Below the pieces are notes generated by a model. The model was not told the origin of the DNA. It saw nothing but the letters and a program-made list of their open reading frames with translations, and ran no database searches. The translations under genes and the position numbers were made by a program. Shown here in pieces: positions 1 through 8,128 of a DNA stretch of 64,000 nt (the stretch's first letter is position 1; every line of letters begins with the position of its first letter). Source of the DNA: Bacillota bacterium. Lineage in GTDB: Bacteria > Bacillota > Clostridia > Acetivibrionales > DTU013. The stretch covers positions 62,001-126,000 of the forward strand of contig JAEYOP010000063.1 in assembly GCA_023411575.1 (NCBI GenBank), in the 5' to 3' direction.

Positions 1-395
1 CGGATCCTCGTCGGATCGTGGACAACCATGAGCTTGCCCTCAAAGTCCCCGCCGTCTATATTGAAGACTTCGATCTTGTTGTCATGCCTGCTGCTGATAT
101 TTATAGCCTGGAGCTGCTCGCCCCGCTCCGTAGGATCGACGGCATAGCTGCTGCCGAGAATCCGCGCGATTGCTTCATCGGAAAGAAAGAACTTTGCAAT
201 ATACTGATGTCTCAACGTGTTCCACGACGCGCCCACCACCGTTCTCCTGACCTCGTCAAAAGGCCCGTAGAAGATCAGCAGCGGTATCGTGACGCACGTA
301 AAGAAAAACTCAAACGCCAGAAATAGTAAAAGACGCCTTCCAGCAGACTTTGGCGCCTGTCTTTTAACGGTTTCCATTTTAACCCCGGTTTCCAT
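1..395 (-). CDS. Phosphodiester glycosidase family protein, N-terminal part (cut by window edge)
   Basis: The open frame reads off the left edge. It has a short positively charged start, a hydrophobic membrane segment at about residues 18-40, then the phrases YGPFDEVRRTVVG, HQYIAKFFLSD and KIEVFNIDGGDFEGKLMVV. From memory these match the N-terminus of Firmicutes phosphodiester glycosidase (NAGPA/DUF2233) proteins, which are membrane-anchored enzymes thought to act on cell-envelope glycans. Two in-frame starts exist (395 and 377); I chose 395 because AAAGGGG lies about 7 bases ahead of it. The catalytic domain is outside the window, so the family call rests on the N-terminal region only. Confidence 0.65.
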   Translation of the reverse strand, partial: METGVKMETVKRQAPKSAGRRLLLFLAFEFFFTCVTIPLLIFYGPFDEVRRTVVGASWNTLRHQYIAKFFLSDEAIARILGSSYAVDPTERGEQLQAINISSRHDNKIEVFNIDGGDFEGKLMVVHDPTRI

Positions 396-517
396 TCGAA
401 CCCCTTTCAACCCATTGAACCTGAAGAAACACTTCCGTCTATTTTATCTTATTTTAACTCAATTTGAAACAAGTTGTCTGAAATTTTAACACATTTTTAA
501 ACTTGGGCAGCCCCGCA

Positions 518-937
518 TCAAACGATGCCATAGCTGTCCAGGCTTGTGTGCAGCCTTTCAAATACCATTCCGGCCACGAACCAGGCCGGCGCGTAGGAAA
601 GCGTTATCATGCCGTTCACGGCCAGTCTGTCCGTATAGTACCAGGGATGCACCCCCAACACAAGGAAGAGAAGCATGCCGCTGGTGTACTCAATGCTCCA
701 GATCAGCACAACCCAGACCAATCCCCTGAAAAACCAGTTCCAGCCCGCAATCCGGTGGTGCAGCGGCTCCATGAAAACCGCGCAGCCGTAAATCAGGAAC
801 ATCCAGAGGTTTGATTGGCCAAGGAGCCTCAGATCCCCGCCGATCAACGAACCCAGGCCCGTCCATATGATTTCGATTCCCCAGCCGACAATTCCGTAGA
901 AAAAAAATCTTTTAACCATGCCATTATTTTGAACCAT
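518..937 (-). CDS. Small polytopic membrane protein, putative ABC-transporter type IV family (PF06541-like)
   Basis: 139 residues with about four predicted membrane helices: residues 8-30, 45-60, 68-95 and 105-125. The pattern FYGIVGWGIEIIWT near the start, followed by an SLWM-type second helix, is typical of the clostridial family annotated as putative ABC transporter permease (CmpB/DUF1113). No ATPase partner lies nearby, so transport is not shown. It is divergent from the glucan phosphorylase gene and upstream of, but in the same direction as, the glycosidase at the left edge. Function unknown beyond membrane location. Confidence 0.6.
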   Translation of the reverse strand: MVQNNGMVKRFFFYGIVGWGIEIIWTGLGSLIGGDLRLLGQSNLWMFLIYGCAVFMEPLHHRIAGWNWFFRGLVWVVLIWSIEYTSGMLLFLVLGVHPWYYTDRLAVNGMITLSYAPAWFVAGMVFERLHTSLDSYGIV

Positions 938-1005
938 CTTTGCAAATAATATTGAAGGAAAATAAAAATCTTTTTTAATATAAATTTAACATTAGGGAAA
1001 CAAAA

Positions 1006-1035
1006 TTGTGGTATTATATTAAGAACTATTATAAT
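1006..1035 (+). promoter_or_regulatory. Possible promoter for the glucan phosphorylase gene
   Basis: TTGTGG at 1006-1011 and TATAAT at 1030-1035, separated by 18 bases, in an AT-rich stretch about 125 bases ahead of the start codon. The -10 is perfect, the -35 is fair and the spacing is one base long. There is no experimental support. Confidence 0.4.
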
Positions 1036-1159
1036 GAAGCAAGTGTATTTACAGGTAATATTATATAGAAGAGTCAATATTCAATAACCGCGAGATTTTT
1101 TGCTTCACTCGCATGACATTTGATATTGAAGTTACGAGATGCGACTGGAGGACACCTAT

Positions 1160-3727
1160 ATGAAACCGCTTGGAAGAATTACCGTATCGACAGTCATACC
1201 CGAGAGGCTTTCAAAGCTTACGGATCTGGCGCAGAATTTTTGGTGGACGTGGAATTATGAGGCAGTCGAGCTGTTTAAATCCATCGATTCGAGACTCTGG
1301 TACCGGCTGGGAGCAAACCCGGTAGCCTTTCTGCGGAAGATCGGAAACAAGCGACTGGTACAAAAGCTGAACATTGCTGCGTTTCTCGAGAGCTACGACC
1401 GTGTGGTCCAGAAATTCCACGACTACATGAGCAGCACGGATACCTGGTTCAACAGGACCTATCCGGGGCACAGCGGACAAATGATCGCGTACTTTTCAGC
1501 GGAATTCGGGCTGAGCGAGTCCCTGCCCATTTATTCCGGCGGACTTGGCGTCCTGTCGGGCGACCACTGCAAATCCGCAAGCGATCTGGGCCTGCCGTTC
1601 ACGGCAATCGGCCTGTTTTACAGGCAGGGGTACTTTAATCAGTTGATTACGCGGGAAGGCATACAGGAAACCGCCTACAGCACCCTGAACCTTTCCGATC
1701 TTGCAGTAAAGCCGGTTCACGGCGCCAATGGGGATAATCTGCTCGTCGGCGTCGAAATGCCGGGCAGAATCGTATACGTCGCCCTCTGGCAGGTCAGGGT
1801 CGGCAGGATCAACCTGTACCTGCTGGACTCGGACGTCCCGCAGAACAGCGAACAGGACCGGCGCATCACGGCAAGGCTTTACGGCGGCGACGGCGATACG
1901 AGGATCCAGCAGGAGATCCTCCTTGGAATGGGCGGCGTGAAGGCCCTGGAAGCCCTCGGCATCAGCGCCTCCGTATACCATATGAACGAAGGGCATTCCG
2001 CCTTTCTGGGCTTCGAACTGATCCGCAACCTGATGCGAAGGCAGTACCTCAATTTCAAGGAGGCCTGTGAAGCGGTCGCTTCCTCCTCCGTATTCACGAT
2101 CCATACTCCGGTGCCCGCGGGGATCGATGTTTTCCCTCACGACACCATGGACAGGTACTTTACGGAATACCGGGATAGCCTCGGCATCAGCCGGGACGAG
2201 TTCCTCGCCCTCGGCGCGGACCCCGGGAACCCCTACGGGTTCAACATGGCGTCCCTCGCCATGACGCTGGCGGCCAAAAGGAACGGCGTCAGCAAGCTCC
2301 ACGGCGGCGTGACGCGCAAAATGTTCAACAGCCTCTGGCCCGAAGTGCCGGAGGACGAAGTGCCTGTGACCCATGTTACAAACGGCATACACACGCTGAC
2401 CTGGCTATCGACTCCGCTGAAGAAGCTGTTTGACAAATACCTTGAAAAGGGTTGGGAACAAAGGCTCTCCGAGCATGAAATCTGGGAGGGCATGGACCAT
2501 ATACCGGATGCGGAATTCTGGCAGGCCCACATGGATTTGAAGCACTATATGGCCCAATATGTGAACAGCCGGATCAAAACGGCGGGAACGGACGGCGCCT
2601 CACCTGCGGCCGGGCCGTCGGGAGCCATCGATCCCTCCGTCCTGACGATTGGTTTTGCAAGGCGCTTTGCCACTTACAAGAGGGCATCCCTGATCTTCAG
2701 GGATATCCAGCGCATCCGCAAAATCCTCAACTGGCAGGACCGGCCCGTCCAGATCATCTTTGCGGGAAAGGCCCATCCCGCCGACAGGCCGGCGCAGGAT
2801 ATCATCCGGAGCATCAACGAGGTGGCGCAGCAGGAAGGCTTCAAGGGCAAGGTCATCCTGCTTGAAAATTACAATATGGCTCTGGCCCGCAGGCTGGTGC
2901 AGAGCGTGGACGTCTGGCTGAACAATCCCCGCGTGCCCATGGAGGCCAGCGGCACCAGCGGCCAGAAGGCCTGTATAAACGGCGTGCTCAATCTCAGCGT
3001 GCTGGACGGCTGGTGGCGGGAGGGCTACAACGGCAAAAACGGCTGGGCCATCGGCACGGACACCATTTACGAAAACGAGTACTACCAGGACAACGCGGAC
3101 AGCGAATCCCTTTATGAAATCCTGGAGAAAAACCTGGTTCCCCTGTATTATGACAGGGATGAGCACGGAATCCCGGTCAAATGGGTGAAAATGATGAAGG
3201 AATCCGTGAAATCCCTGGCCGCCGAATACAGTACGCAAAGAATGGTCCAGGAATATACGAACCGGTTCTATGTACCGTCTCTTGAGAGAGTGAACAGCAT
3301 TGCGGCCGACGGCTATCAGCCGGCCCGGACGCTGGCGCAGTGGAAGCAGACGGTCAAGGAAAGCTGGCAGCAGGTATCCATCATCGGCGGAAGGCCTCAC
3401 AGCGGCTCGGAAAACATCCCCGCCGTCTCCGGCGAAAAGATCAGCCTGGAGGCGCTGGTAACGCTGGGCAGCCTCAAACCGGACGATGTCAGCGTGGAGC
3501 TGTATTTCGGAAATATGGACAGCACGGGCCGCATCGAAAAGGGCGAATTTGTTCCGATGCAGTTCGTGGAGGAAACCCGCCCGGGCACCTACCGGAACAA
3601 GGCGGATCTGGTGCTGATGGACGGCGGGGAATACGGATACAATTTCCGTATTATTCCGGGCAGAAGAGATCTGGCAGACAAATTCGAGCTTCGTCTCGTA
3701 AAATGGGCGGATAGCTGTATGAACTGA
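1160..3727 (+). CDS. glgP: Alpha-glucan (glycogen/maltodextrin) phosphorylase, GT35
   Basis: 855 residues. It breaks alpha-1,4-glucan by phosphorolysis to glucose-1-phosphate, using pyridoxal phosphate. The N-terminal DUF3417-like region (LAQNFWWTWN) is typical of the long bacterial alpha-glucan phosphorylases. The cofactor motif EASGTSGQKACINGV places the PLP lysine at about residue 603, followed by LDGWW. The C-terminal ~100 residues form an added beta-rich domain, as in other members of this subfamily. I chose ATG 1160 rather than the in-frame ATG at 1139 because GGAGGA at 1147-1152 sits 7 bases before it and would lie inside a longer reading. It feeds glycolysis with the aldolase and PPi-phosphofructokinase further along the window. 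Confidence 0.93.
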   Translation: MKPLGRITVSTVIPERLSKLTDLAQNFWWTWNYEAVELFKSIDSRLWYRLGANPVAFLRKIGNKRLVQKLNIAAFLESYDRVVQKFHDYMSSTDTWFNRTYPGHSGQMIAYFSAEFGLSESLPIYSGGLGVLSGDHCKSASDLGLPFTAIGLFYRQGYFNQLITREGIQETAYSTLNLSDLAVKPVHGANGDNLLVGVEMPGRIVYVALWQVRVGRINLYLLDSDVPQNSEQDRRITARLYGGDGDTRIQQEILLGMGGVKALEALGISASVYHMNEGHSAFLGFELIRNLMRRQYLNFKEACEAVASSSVFTIHTPVPAGIDVFPHDTMDRYFTEYRDSLGISRDEFLALGADPGNPYGFNMASLAMTLAAKRNGVSKLHGGVTRKMFNSLWPEVPEDEVPVTHVTNGIHTLTWLSTPLKKLFDKYLEKGWEQRLSEHEIWEGMDHIPDAEFWQAHMDLKHYMAQYVNSRIKTAGTDGASPAAGPSGAIDPSVLTIGFARRFATYKRASLIFRDIQRIRKILNWQDRPVQIIFAGKAHPADRPAQDIIRSINEVAQQEGFKGKVILLENYNMALARRLVQSVDVWLNNPRVPMEASGTSGQKACINGVLNLSVLDGWWREGYNGKNGWAIGTDTIYENEYYQDNADSESLYEILEKNLVPLYYDRDEHGIPVKWVKMMKESVKSLAAEYSTQRMVQEYTNRFYVPSLERVNSIAADGYQPARTLAQWKQTVKESWQQVSIIGGRPHSGSENIPAVSGEKISLEALVTLGSLKPDDVSVELYFGNMDSTGRIEKGEFVPMQFVEETRPGTYRNKADLVLMDGGEYGYNFRIIPGRRDLADKFELRLVKWADSCMN

Positions 3728-3762
3728 CATAGAAATGCTTTATTGGATAGTAAGGAGGTCAG

Positions 3763-5058
3763 ATGAGAAAGAAGTCTGTTGTAATCCTGTTTGTTTTAAT
3801 AATGCTTTTCATGAGCACGGGGACCGCCGTTCTCGCCGTCCCCCCCGCGGCTTCGGACATCAGCGCCTCCAGCAGCGCCAATGCCCCGGAAATCAGCGCC
3901 CCGTCGGCCATTCTGGTCGAAGCGGAGAGCGGACAGGTTCTTTTCGGCAAGGATGTGGATGAACGCCTGCACATTTCCGCCGCCTGCAAATTGATGACCG
4001 TCCTGATCGCATCGGAGAATGCGGATTTTTCCTCCTATGTCACGGTCAGCTCCGATTCGGTGGAAGCGGAAGGCTCCGCCCTCAGCCTCGACGTCGGGGC
4101 CAAATATGAACTCGGGGATCTGCTTTACGGCATCATGCTGACCTCCGCCAACGATGCGGCAAAGGCCGTTGCGGAATATACCGCCGGGGATATCGACAAA
4201 TTTGTGGAACGAATGAATGCCACTGCGGCAAAGCTGAACATGACCAACACCCATTTTACCAATCCGACGGGTCTTCTGGACGAAAACCAGTATACGACGG
4301 CAAGGGACATCTCGCTGCTGATAAAATATGCGCTCACCAATTCCAACTTCAACCGGGCCTTCTCCGTGAAAGCCAGGCCCTGGTACAGCGGCGACGGCAC
4401 CACCAAAATATTGACAAGCCCCAACAAGCTCTTCTGGAGCTATGACGGCGTGGAAGGCGGCAAAACCGGCTACAATAAGAAAGAACTGCAAACGATTATC
4501 ACTACGGCCTACCAGGAAAATATGCGGCTGATTTCCATTGTGCTGAACTCGCCGGAAAAGGACCTTTTCAGCAGTGCCGCCGCGCTGTTCGATTATGGCT
4601 TTCTGAATTTTCGGAAGAGCACCCTGGTCCGGAAGGGCGAGGTACTAAAAACAGCCACCCTGGATGGAAAAGAGATCAATCTGATCAGCCAGAATGACGT
4701 TACCTATATCCACCCGATCGGAGAGAGCTATATAAAGGAATTCAGCGCAACCGCCGATCTGAAGCCTCCCATAAGGAAGGCGATCCCCGCCGGCAGCGCA
4801 AGCTATGTCCTGCAGGATGGAACAGTGATTTCCGTCAGCCTGTATCCGGAAACGGAAATCGTACCCGAAGACAATTTCATGACAAAAGCCCGCAAGACGC
4901 TGACCGAGAATAAGGACATCCTCTTTATGATCCTGTTTCTTGCCGCTTTGGAGGTAATCCTGGTCCTGTTCAACCTGGTCAAGCTGCTGAAAAAGCTTGT
5001 GAGCCATATCGTCTCCGGAAAGAAGCGTCAGCCCGGAAGGAATGAAGCCGGCTCCTGA
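3763..5058 (+). CDS. D-alanyl-D-alanine carboxypeptidase family protein (S11/DacF-like), nucleophile Ser replaced by Ala
   Basis: 431 residues: signal peptide (about 1-26), penicillin-binding carboxypeptidase fold, C-terminal beta domain, and a membrane anchor near 390-412 with a basic tail. The SxN motif is present as SAN at 128-130 and KTG at 234-236. At the SxxK motif, however, the sequence reads ISAACKLMT: Lys76 is there, but the residue three before it is Ala73 (codon GCC), with a Ser only at position 72. Family members need the serine at K-3 as acylation nucleophile, so this copy may be catalytically inactive or act differently. It follows glgP by 35 bases with its own AGGAGG site and may be co-transcribed. 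Confidence 0.85.
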   Translation: MRKKSVVILFVLIMLFMSTGTAVLAVPPAASDISASSSANAPEISAPSAILVEAESGQVLFGKDVDERLHISAACKLMTVLIASENADFSSYVTVSSDSVEAEGSALSLDVGAKYELGDLLYGIMLTSANDAAKAVAEYTAGDIDKFVERMNATAAKLNMTNTHFTNPTGLLDENQYTTARDISLLIKYALTNSNFNRAFSVKARPWYSGDGTTKILTSPNKLFWSYDGVEGGKTGYNKKELQTIITTAYQENMRLISIVLNSPEKDLFSSAAALFDYGFLNFRKSTLVRKGEVLKTATLDGKEINLISQNDVTYIHPIGESYIKEFSATADLKPPIRKAIPAGSASYVLQDGTVISVSLYPETEIVPEDNFMTKARKTLTENKDILFMILFLAALEVILVLFNLVKLLKKLVSHIVSGKKRQPGRNEAGS

Positions 5059-5076
5059 AGCTATTCTATTCTGAAG

Positions 5077-5946
5077 CTATACCGTTTCGGCCTGCTCCGT
5101 CCTTCTTTCAAGCAGGACGGACCCCCGGGCGGCGGTCCGTTTCTTGTCGTTCTCCACATAATTGGCAAGGATGCCGCTCAGATTCAGCACATCCGACATT
5201 TCGTAATACCCTGTTTTCTTGTAGATGAACCGGACCGCACGCAGCGCGCCGGCGGCAAAAGCCTTCCGCGAGAATGACTGGTGCGAAATCTCAAGCATAT
5301 CTTCCTCCCCGGCGATGAGGACCTCATGCCTGCCCACAATTCCGCCGGCCCTTACCGCGTGAATCGGAACGGAACCGTTCCGGCCGGCCCCGGAGGAGGC
5401 AAGCCCCTTTTCAATTTCCCCCGCGATTTTCAGGGCGGTTCCCGAGGGAATATCCTTCTTTTTGTTGTGATGCTCTTCATTCACCTGGAAGTCATAAGTA
5501 TTCAGAATACTGGAAGCGATATTGGAAAGAAGCATCATGACATTTACGCCCAGGGTTATGTTCGGCGCGTAAACAATTGCGTTATGGTGCTTTTTGGTCA
5601 GCGCCACCAGCCTTTTCAGAGAAAACCGGGAGAACCCGGTGGTGGCGATCACCATATTCACCCGCATGCGGGAAAAGATGGCCGCGTTGCGGACCGTCGC
5701 CTCCGGCCTGGAAAAATCCAGAACAACATCCGGCTTGGTCCTGAAAACCATCTCCTCCAGCCGGTCCGAGCCTTCCACTGCAATGCCCGTATCCCGGCAG
5801 CCGATCACTTCTCCCAGGTCCTTCCCCGTCTTCGGGCTTCCGGGACTGCATATCGCCGCCACAAGCCTGATATTGTCCTGCTCCAGCAGGAATTTCGCCG
5901 CTTCGCTGCCTGTCTTGCCCACACCGACCAGACACACCCGTATCAT
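5077..5946 (-). CDS. dapB: 4-hydroxy-tetrahydrodipicolinate reductase (divergent)
   Basis: 289 residues. DapB reduces the product of DapA on the way to diaminopimelate and lysine, using NAD(P)H. The dinucleotide loop is VGVGKTGSE rather than the usual GxxGRMG. The catalytic and substrate block EEHHNKKKDIPSGTAL carries the paired histidines, the lysine and the SGT residues. TTGFS and APNITLGVN also match. The C-terminus is about 25 residues longer than usual. The start was set at 5946 because GGGAGGG lies 6 bases upstream; an in-frame ATG 72 bases earlier lacks this. A c-di-AMP riboswitch and terminator precede it on the same strand, which implies control by that nucleotide. The divergent NAD loop leaves some doubt about the substrate. 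Confidence 0.82.
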   Translation of the reverse strand: MIRVCLVGVGKTGSEAAKFLLEQDNIRLVAAICSPGSPKTGKDLGEVIGCRDTGIAVEGSDRLEEMVFRTKPDVVLDFSRPEATVRNAAIFSRMRVNMVIATTGFSRFSLKRLVALTKKHHNAIVYAPNITLGVNVMMLLSNIASSILNTYDFQVNEEHHNKKKDIPSGTALKIAGEIEKGLASSGAGRNGSVPIHAVRAGGIVGRHEVLIAGEEDMLEISHQSFSRKAFAAGALRAVRFIYKKTGYYEMSDVLNLSGILANYVENDKKRTAARGSVLLERRTEQAETV

Positions 5947-6029
5947 AAGAACCCTCCCTTTCCCGTTCGAATACGAAAGCTCCCCGGCCGCCGGCCCCAT
6001 AACCGGCGGCAGCTCCAAAAAGACAAAAG

Positions 6030-6060
6030 AAAAGCTGCAGAAGAGTCCTCTGCAGCTTTT
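6030..6060 (-). terminator. Intrinsic terminator, expression platform of the c-di-AMP riboswitch
   Basis: A 12-bp perfect stem (6030-6041 with 6049-6060) and a 7-base loop, with T-rich sequence following on the minus strand. It lies between the riboswitch aptamer and dapB, where a riboswitch-controlled terminator would be. It could also end read-through from the SIMPL gene. Confidence 0.8.
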
Positions 6061-6084
6061 TGACCATTATGCGGCTGAAAGCGT

Positions 6085-6275
6085 ATTCATCCCCTTCTCT
6101 TCCGACGCTTACGAGGTTAGCTGACGGATTCGGATCGGAAAAGATTGACCCTACCGGGCAGGCGCCTAGGCGCCGCTCCGGATTCACCCCAAGATGGATT
6201 GCACTGCACAAAGCCGTTCGCAGCTTTCCCCGTGCAATTTGGTTCCCCCGCTCTTTCGATTCAGCGCAAAATATT
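6085..6275 (-). promoter_or_regulatory. c-di-AMP riboswitch (ydaO-yuaA class)
   Basis: Read on the minus strand, the region shows the conserved blocks of this class in the right order: GCTGAATCGAAAGAGCGGGG, GAACCA, GGGGTGAATCCG, GGTAGGGT and CCGAATCCGTCAGCTAACCT, then CGTAAGCGTCGG. Known members bind c-di-AMP and usually switch genes off when it is abundant, mostly potassium or osmolyte transporters and cell-wall enzymes. Here the next gene is dapB, with a terminator in between. Boundaries are approximate. Identified by eye from remembered consensus. Confidence 0.9.
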
Positions 6276-6330
6276 TAGTTCAATATATTCATCCTCATTC
6301 TATAATATTCCCCGGAATTTTTCCATATGC

Positions 6331-7086
6331 TTAATACTCGTAAACCGCATTGACATTTGCCGTGATCTCAATGGAGCCTGATTGGACCGGAGTGGCCGCG
6401 CCGGCGCTGGAAGCCTTCATGTCGTATGTAGCATAATTCATGAGCGGGCTGTAGCCGCCGCCCTCGCTGATGGATATGGGCGCCTTCAAAGTCACTCCGA
6501 GGGCCTCCGCTATGGTGACTGCTTTTTTCTTCGCCGCCAGGACCGCATTCTTCAGGGCGTCATTGTAGTACTTTTCGTAGTTGCTGAGCCCGAAGCTGAT
6601 ATTGCTGCTGACATTTACACCGCTGTCCGAGGCGGAGTCGATTATATTTCCCGTTTTGGTCAGATCCCGGACCGTGACGCTTACCGTATTGTTTACGGTA
6701 TAACCCACGATCGTGCCTATACCGGTCTTTTCGATATAGTTGTATTTAGGGGTGATGGAGTAATTCTCCGTCTTGATATCCTCGTCCTTGATCCCGTTTG
6801 CCTTGATGGATGCGACCACCTTTTCCATTGCGGCGGCATTCGCCTTCTGGGCAACCTTCGCATCCTTGTCCTCGGAAATCACGCCCAGCGAAATGTACGC
6901 AATATCCGGCGCTGCGGTCACCTTAGCCTGTCCGGATATGTTTATGGTTTTCTTGTCCGTATTGCCGTCCGCCGCTTTTGCCGGCGTACTGAAAAGCATT
7001 CCCAGCGTTGCGGCTATCAATGCGGCCGCTGTCAGCAGCACAACAGCCATCATTAATTTGTTCTTTAAGGATAATACCTGTGTCAT
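6331..7086 (-). CDS. SIMPL (DUF541) domain secreted/membrane-anchored protein
   Basis: 251 residues with an N-terminal membrane/signal segment (about residues 9-35), then the DUF541 fold. The hallmarks are INISGQAKVTAAPDIAYISLGV near the start and a late SIEITANVNAVYEY strand. The middle region DALKNAVLAAKKKAVTIAEALG is also characteristic. SIMPL proteins form oligomeric periplasmic or cell-surface assemblies; their biochemical role is poorly known. A strong AGGGAGG site precedes the start. It is transcribed towards dapB but separated from it by the riboswitch leader, so the two are probably separate units. Confidence 0.88.
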   Translation of the reverse strand: MTQVLSLKNKLMMAVVLLTAAALIAATLGMLFSTPAKAADGNTDKKTINISGQAKVTAAPDIAYISLGVISEDKDAKVAQKANAAAMEKVVASIKANGIKDEDIKTENYSITPKYNYIEKTGIGTIVGYTVNNTVSVTVRDLTKTGNIIDSASDSGVNVSSNISFGLSNYEKYYNDALKNAVLAAKKKAVTIAEALGVTLKAPISISEGGGYSPLMNYATYDMKASSAGAATPVQSGSIEITANVNAVYEY

Positions 7087-7132
7087 AAATAACCCTCCCT
7101 ATAGCGCATTTGTGTTTGTTTCCCTTTACAAA

Positions 7133-8128
7133 TTAGACGCACAAGGCCGGATTAATGTTCCCGACGCTCCCCGAAGACCATTTTCCGCAACGGTCCCCCC
7201 ATCTTGCCTCCACCACGCCGTCCGACAGCAATTCCACAATTTCGCAGGTGTTGGCGCACCCGCTGCATTCCCGGCTTTTTGTGGCGTAATGCCGGTTCAG
7301 GATCTCGAAGCCCTTGAACTTGGTCTCCGGCACCTGGCCGGACATTCTTGCCTGCCGGGCGAACAAAGCCGCGCCGTAGGCTCCCATAACGGCATGGTGC
7401 TCCGGAATGAGCACCTTGATTCCCAGCGCTTTCTCAAAAGCGGCGGCAATGCCCCTGTTTGCTGCAACTCCCCCCTGGAAAACCACAGGCTCGCAAATTT
7501 GCTTCCCTTTGGCAAGATTGTTCAGATAATTGCGGACAAGAGCTTCGCAAAGGCCGCTGACGATATCTTCGTTGCTGTGCCCCGACTGCTGCTTGTGGAT
7601 CATGTCGGATTCGGCAAAGACGGCGCACCTGCCCGCGATCCGCACCGGGGACCTCGAGCGCAGCGCCAGATTCCCGAATTCCTCGATGGGCACGCCCAGC
7701 CTTGCGGCCTGCCGGTCGAGAAAAGAACCGGTGCCGGCGGCGCAAACCGTATTCATGGCGAAATCGTAGACCACGCCGTTTTTCAGGATAATGATTTTCG
7801 AATCCTGCCCGCCGATCTCCAGGATCGTCCGGACTCCCGGAACGGCTCTCTGCGCCGCTATCGCATGGGCGGTAATCTCGTTCTTTACGATGTCCGCCCC
7901 CGCAATCACGCCGGCCAGCCCGCGCCCGCTGCCGGTGGCGCCCGCCGCCAGGATCGCCGGCAAGCCGTACCCGGCAAACTCGCGCAAGCCCTCCGTCAGG
8001 GACCGGATCGGCTGCCCGCCGGTCCGTATATAAAGCTCTCTTAATAAATTTCCATTGCTGTCGGTCAGTACCAGATTTGTGCTGACCGAGCCCACATCAA
8101 TTCCAAGATAATGCCCATCCGCCTTCAT
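7133..8128 (-). CDS. Acyl-CoA dehydratase activase (BcrA/BadF/HgdC-type ATPase)
   Basis: 331 residues from ATG 8128 (GGAGGAGGG upstream). The ASKHA ATPase fold shows LGIDVGSVSTNLV at the start, GATGSGR, EIGGQDSKIIIL and NTVCAAGTGSFLDRQA. The Cys of CAAGTGSF and a second Cys in GRCAVFAES are the ligands of the bridging [4Fe-4S] cluster in this family, which drives ATP-dependent electron transfer to a 2-hydroxyacyl-CoA dehydratase. The C-terminus adds ECSGCANTCEIV and GDRCGKW, a Cys-rich tail usual in the long fused clostridial versions. It is the last gene of a three-gene operon; its start overlaps the end of the gene before. The actual dehydratase substrate cannot be read from the sequence. 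Confidence 0.85.
   Translation of the reverse strand: MKADGHYLGIDVGSVSTNLVLTDSNGNLLRELYIRTGGQPIRSLTEGLREFAGYGLPAILAAGATGSGRGLAGVIAGADIVKNEITAHAIAAQRAVPGVRTILEIGGQDSKIIILKNGVVYDFAMNTVCAAGTGSFLDRQAARLGVPIEEFGNLALRSRSPVRIAGRCAVFAESDMIHKQQSGHSNEDIVSGLCEALVRNYLNNLAKGKQICEPVVFQGGVAANRGIAAAFEKALGIKVLIPEHHAVMGAYGAALFARQARMSGQVPETKFKGFEILNRHYATKSRECSGCANTCEIVELLSDGVVEARWGDRCGKWSSGSVGNINPALCV

Noticed and set aside
844..1077. 77-codon minus-strand frame before the small membrane protein
   Set aside because: Low-complexity AT-rich promoter region overlapping the start of a better supported gene in another frame; no ribosome site.
6030..6060. Assigning this hairpin only to the end of the SIMPL gene
   Set aside because: It lies on the far side of the riboswitch from the SIMPL gene (about 270 bases after its stop) and directly before dapB, the normal place for a riboswitch platform.
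6773..8044. 423-codon plus-strand frame over the SIMPL and activase genes
   Set aside because: Spans two real genes of the other strand and the gap between them; no start signal or homology.
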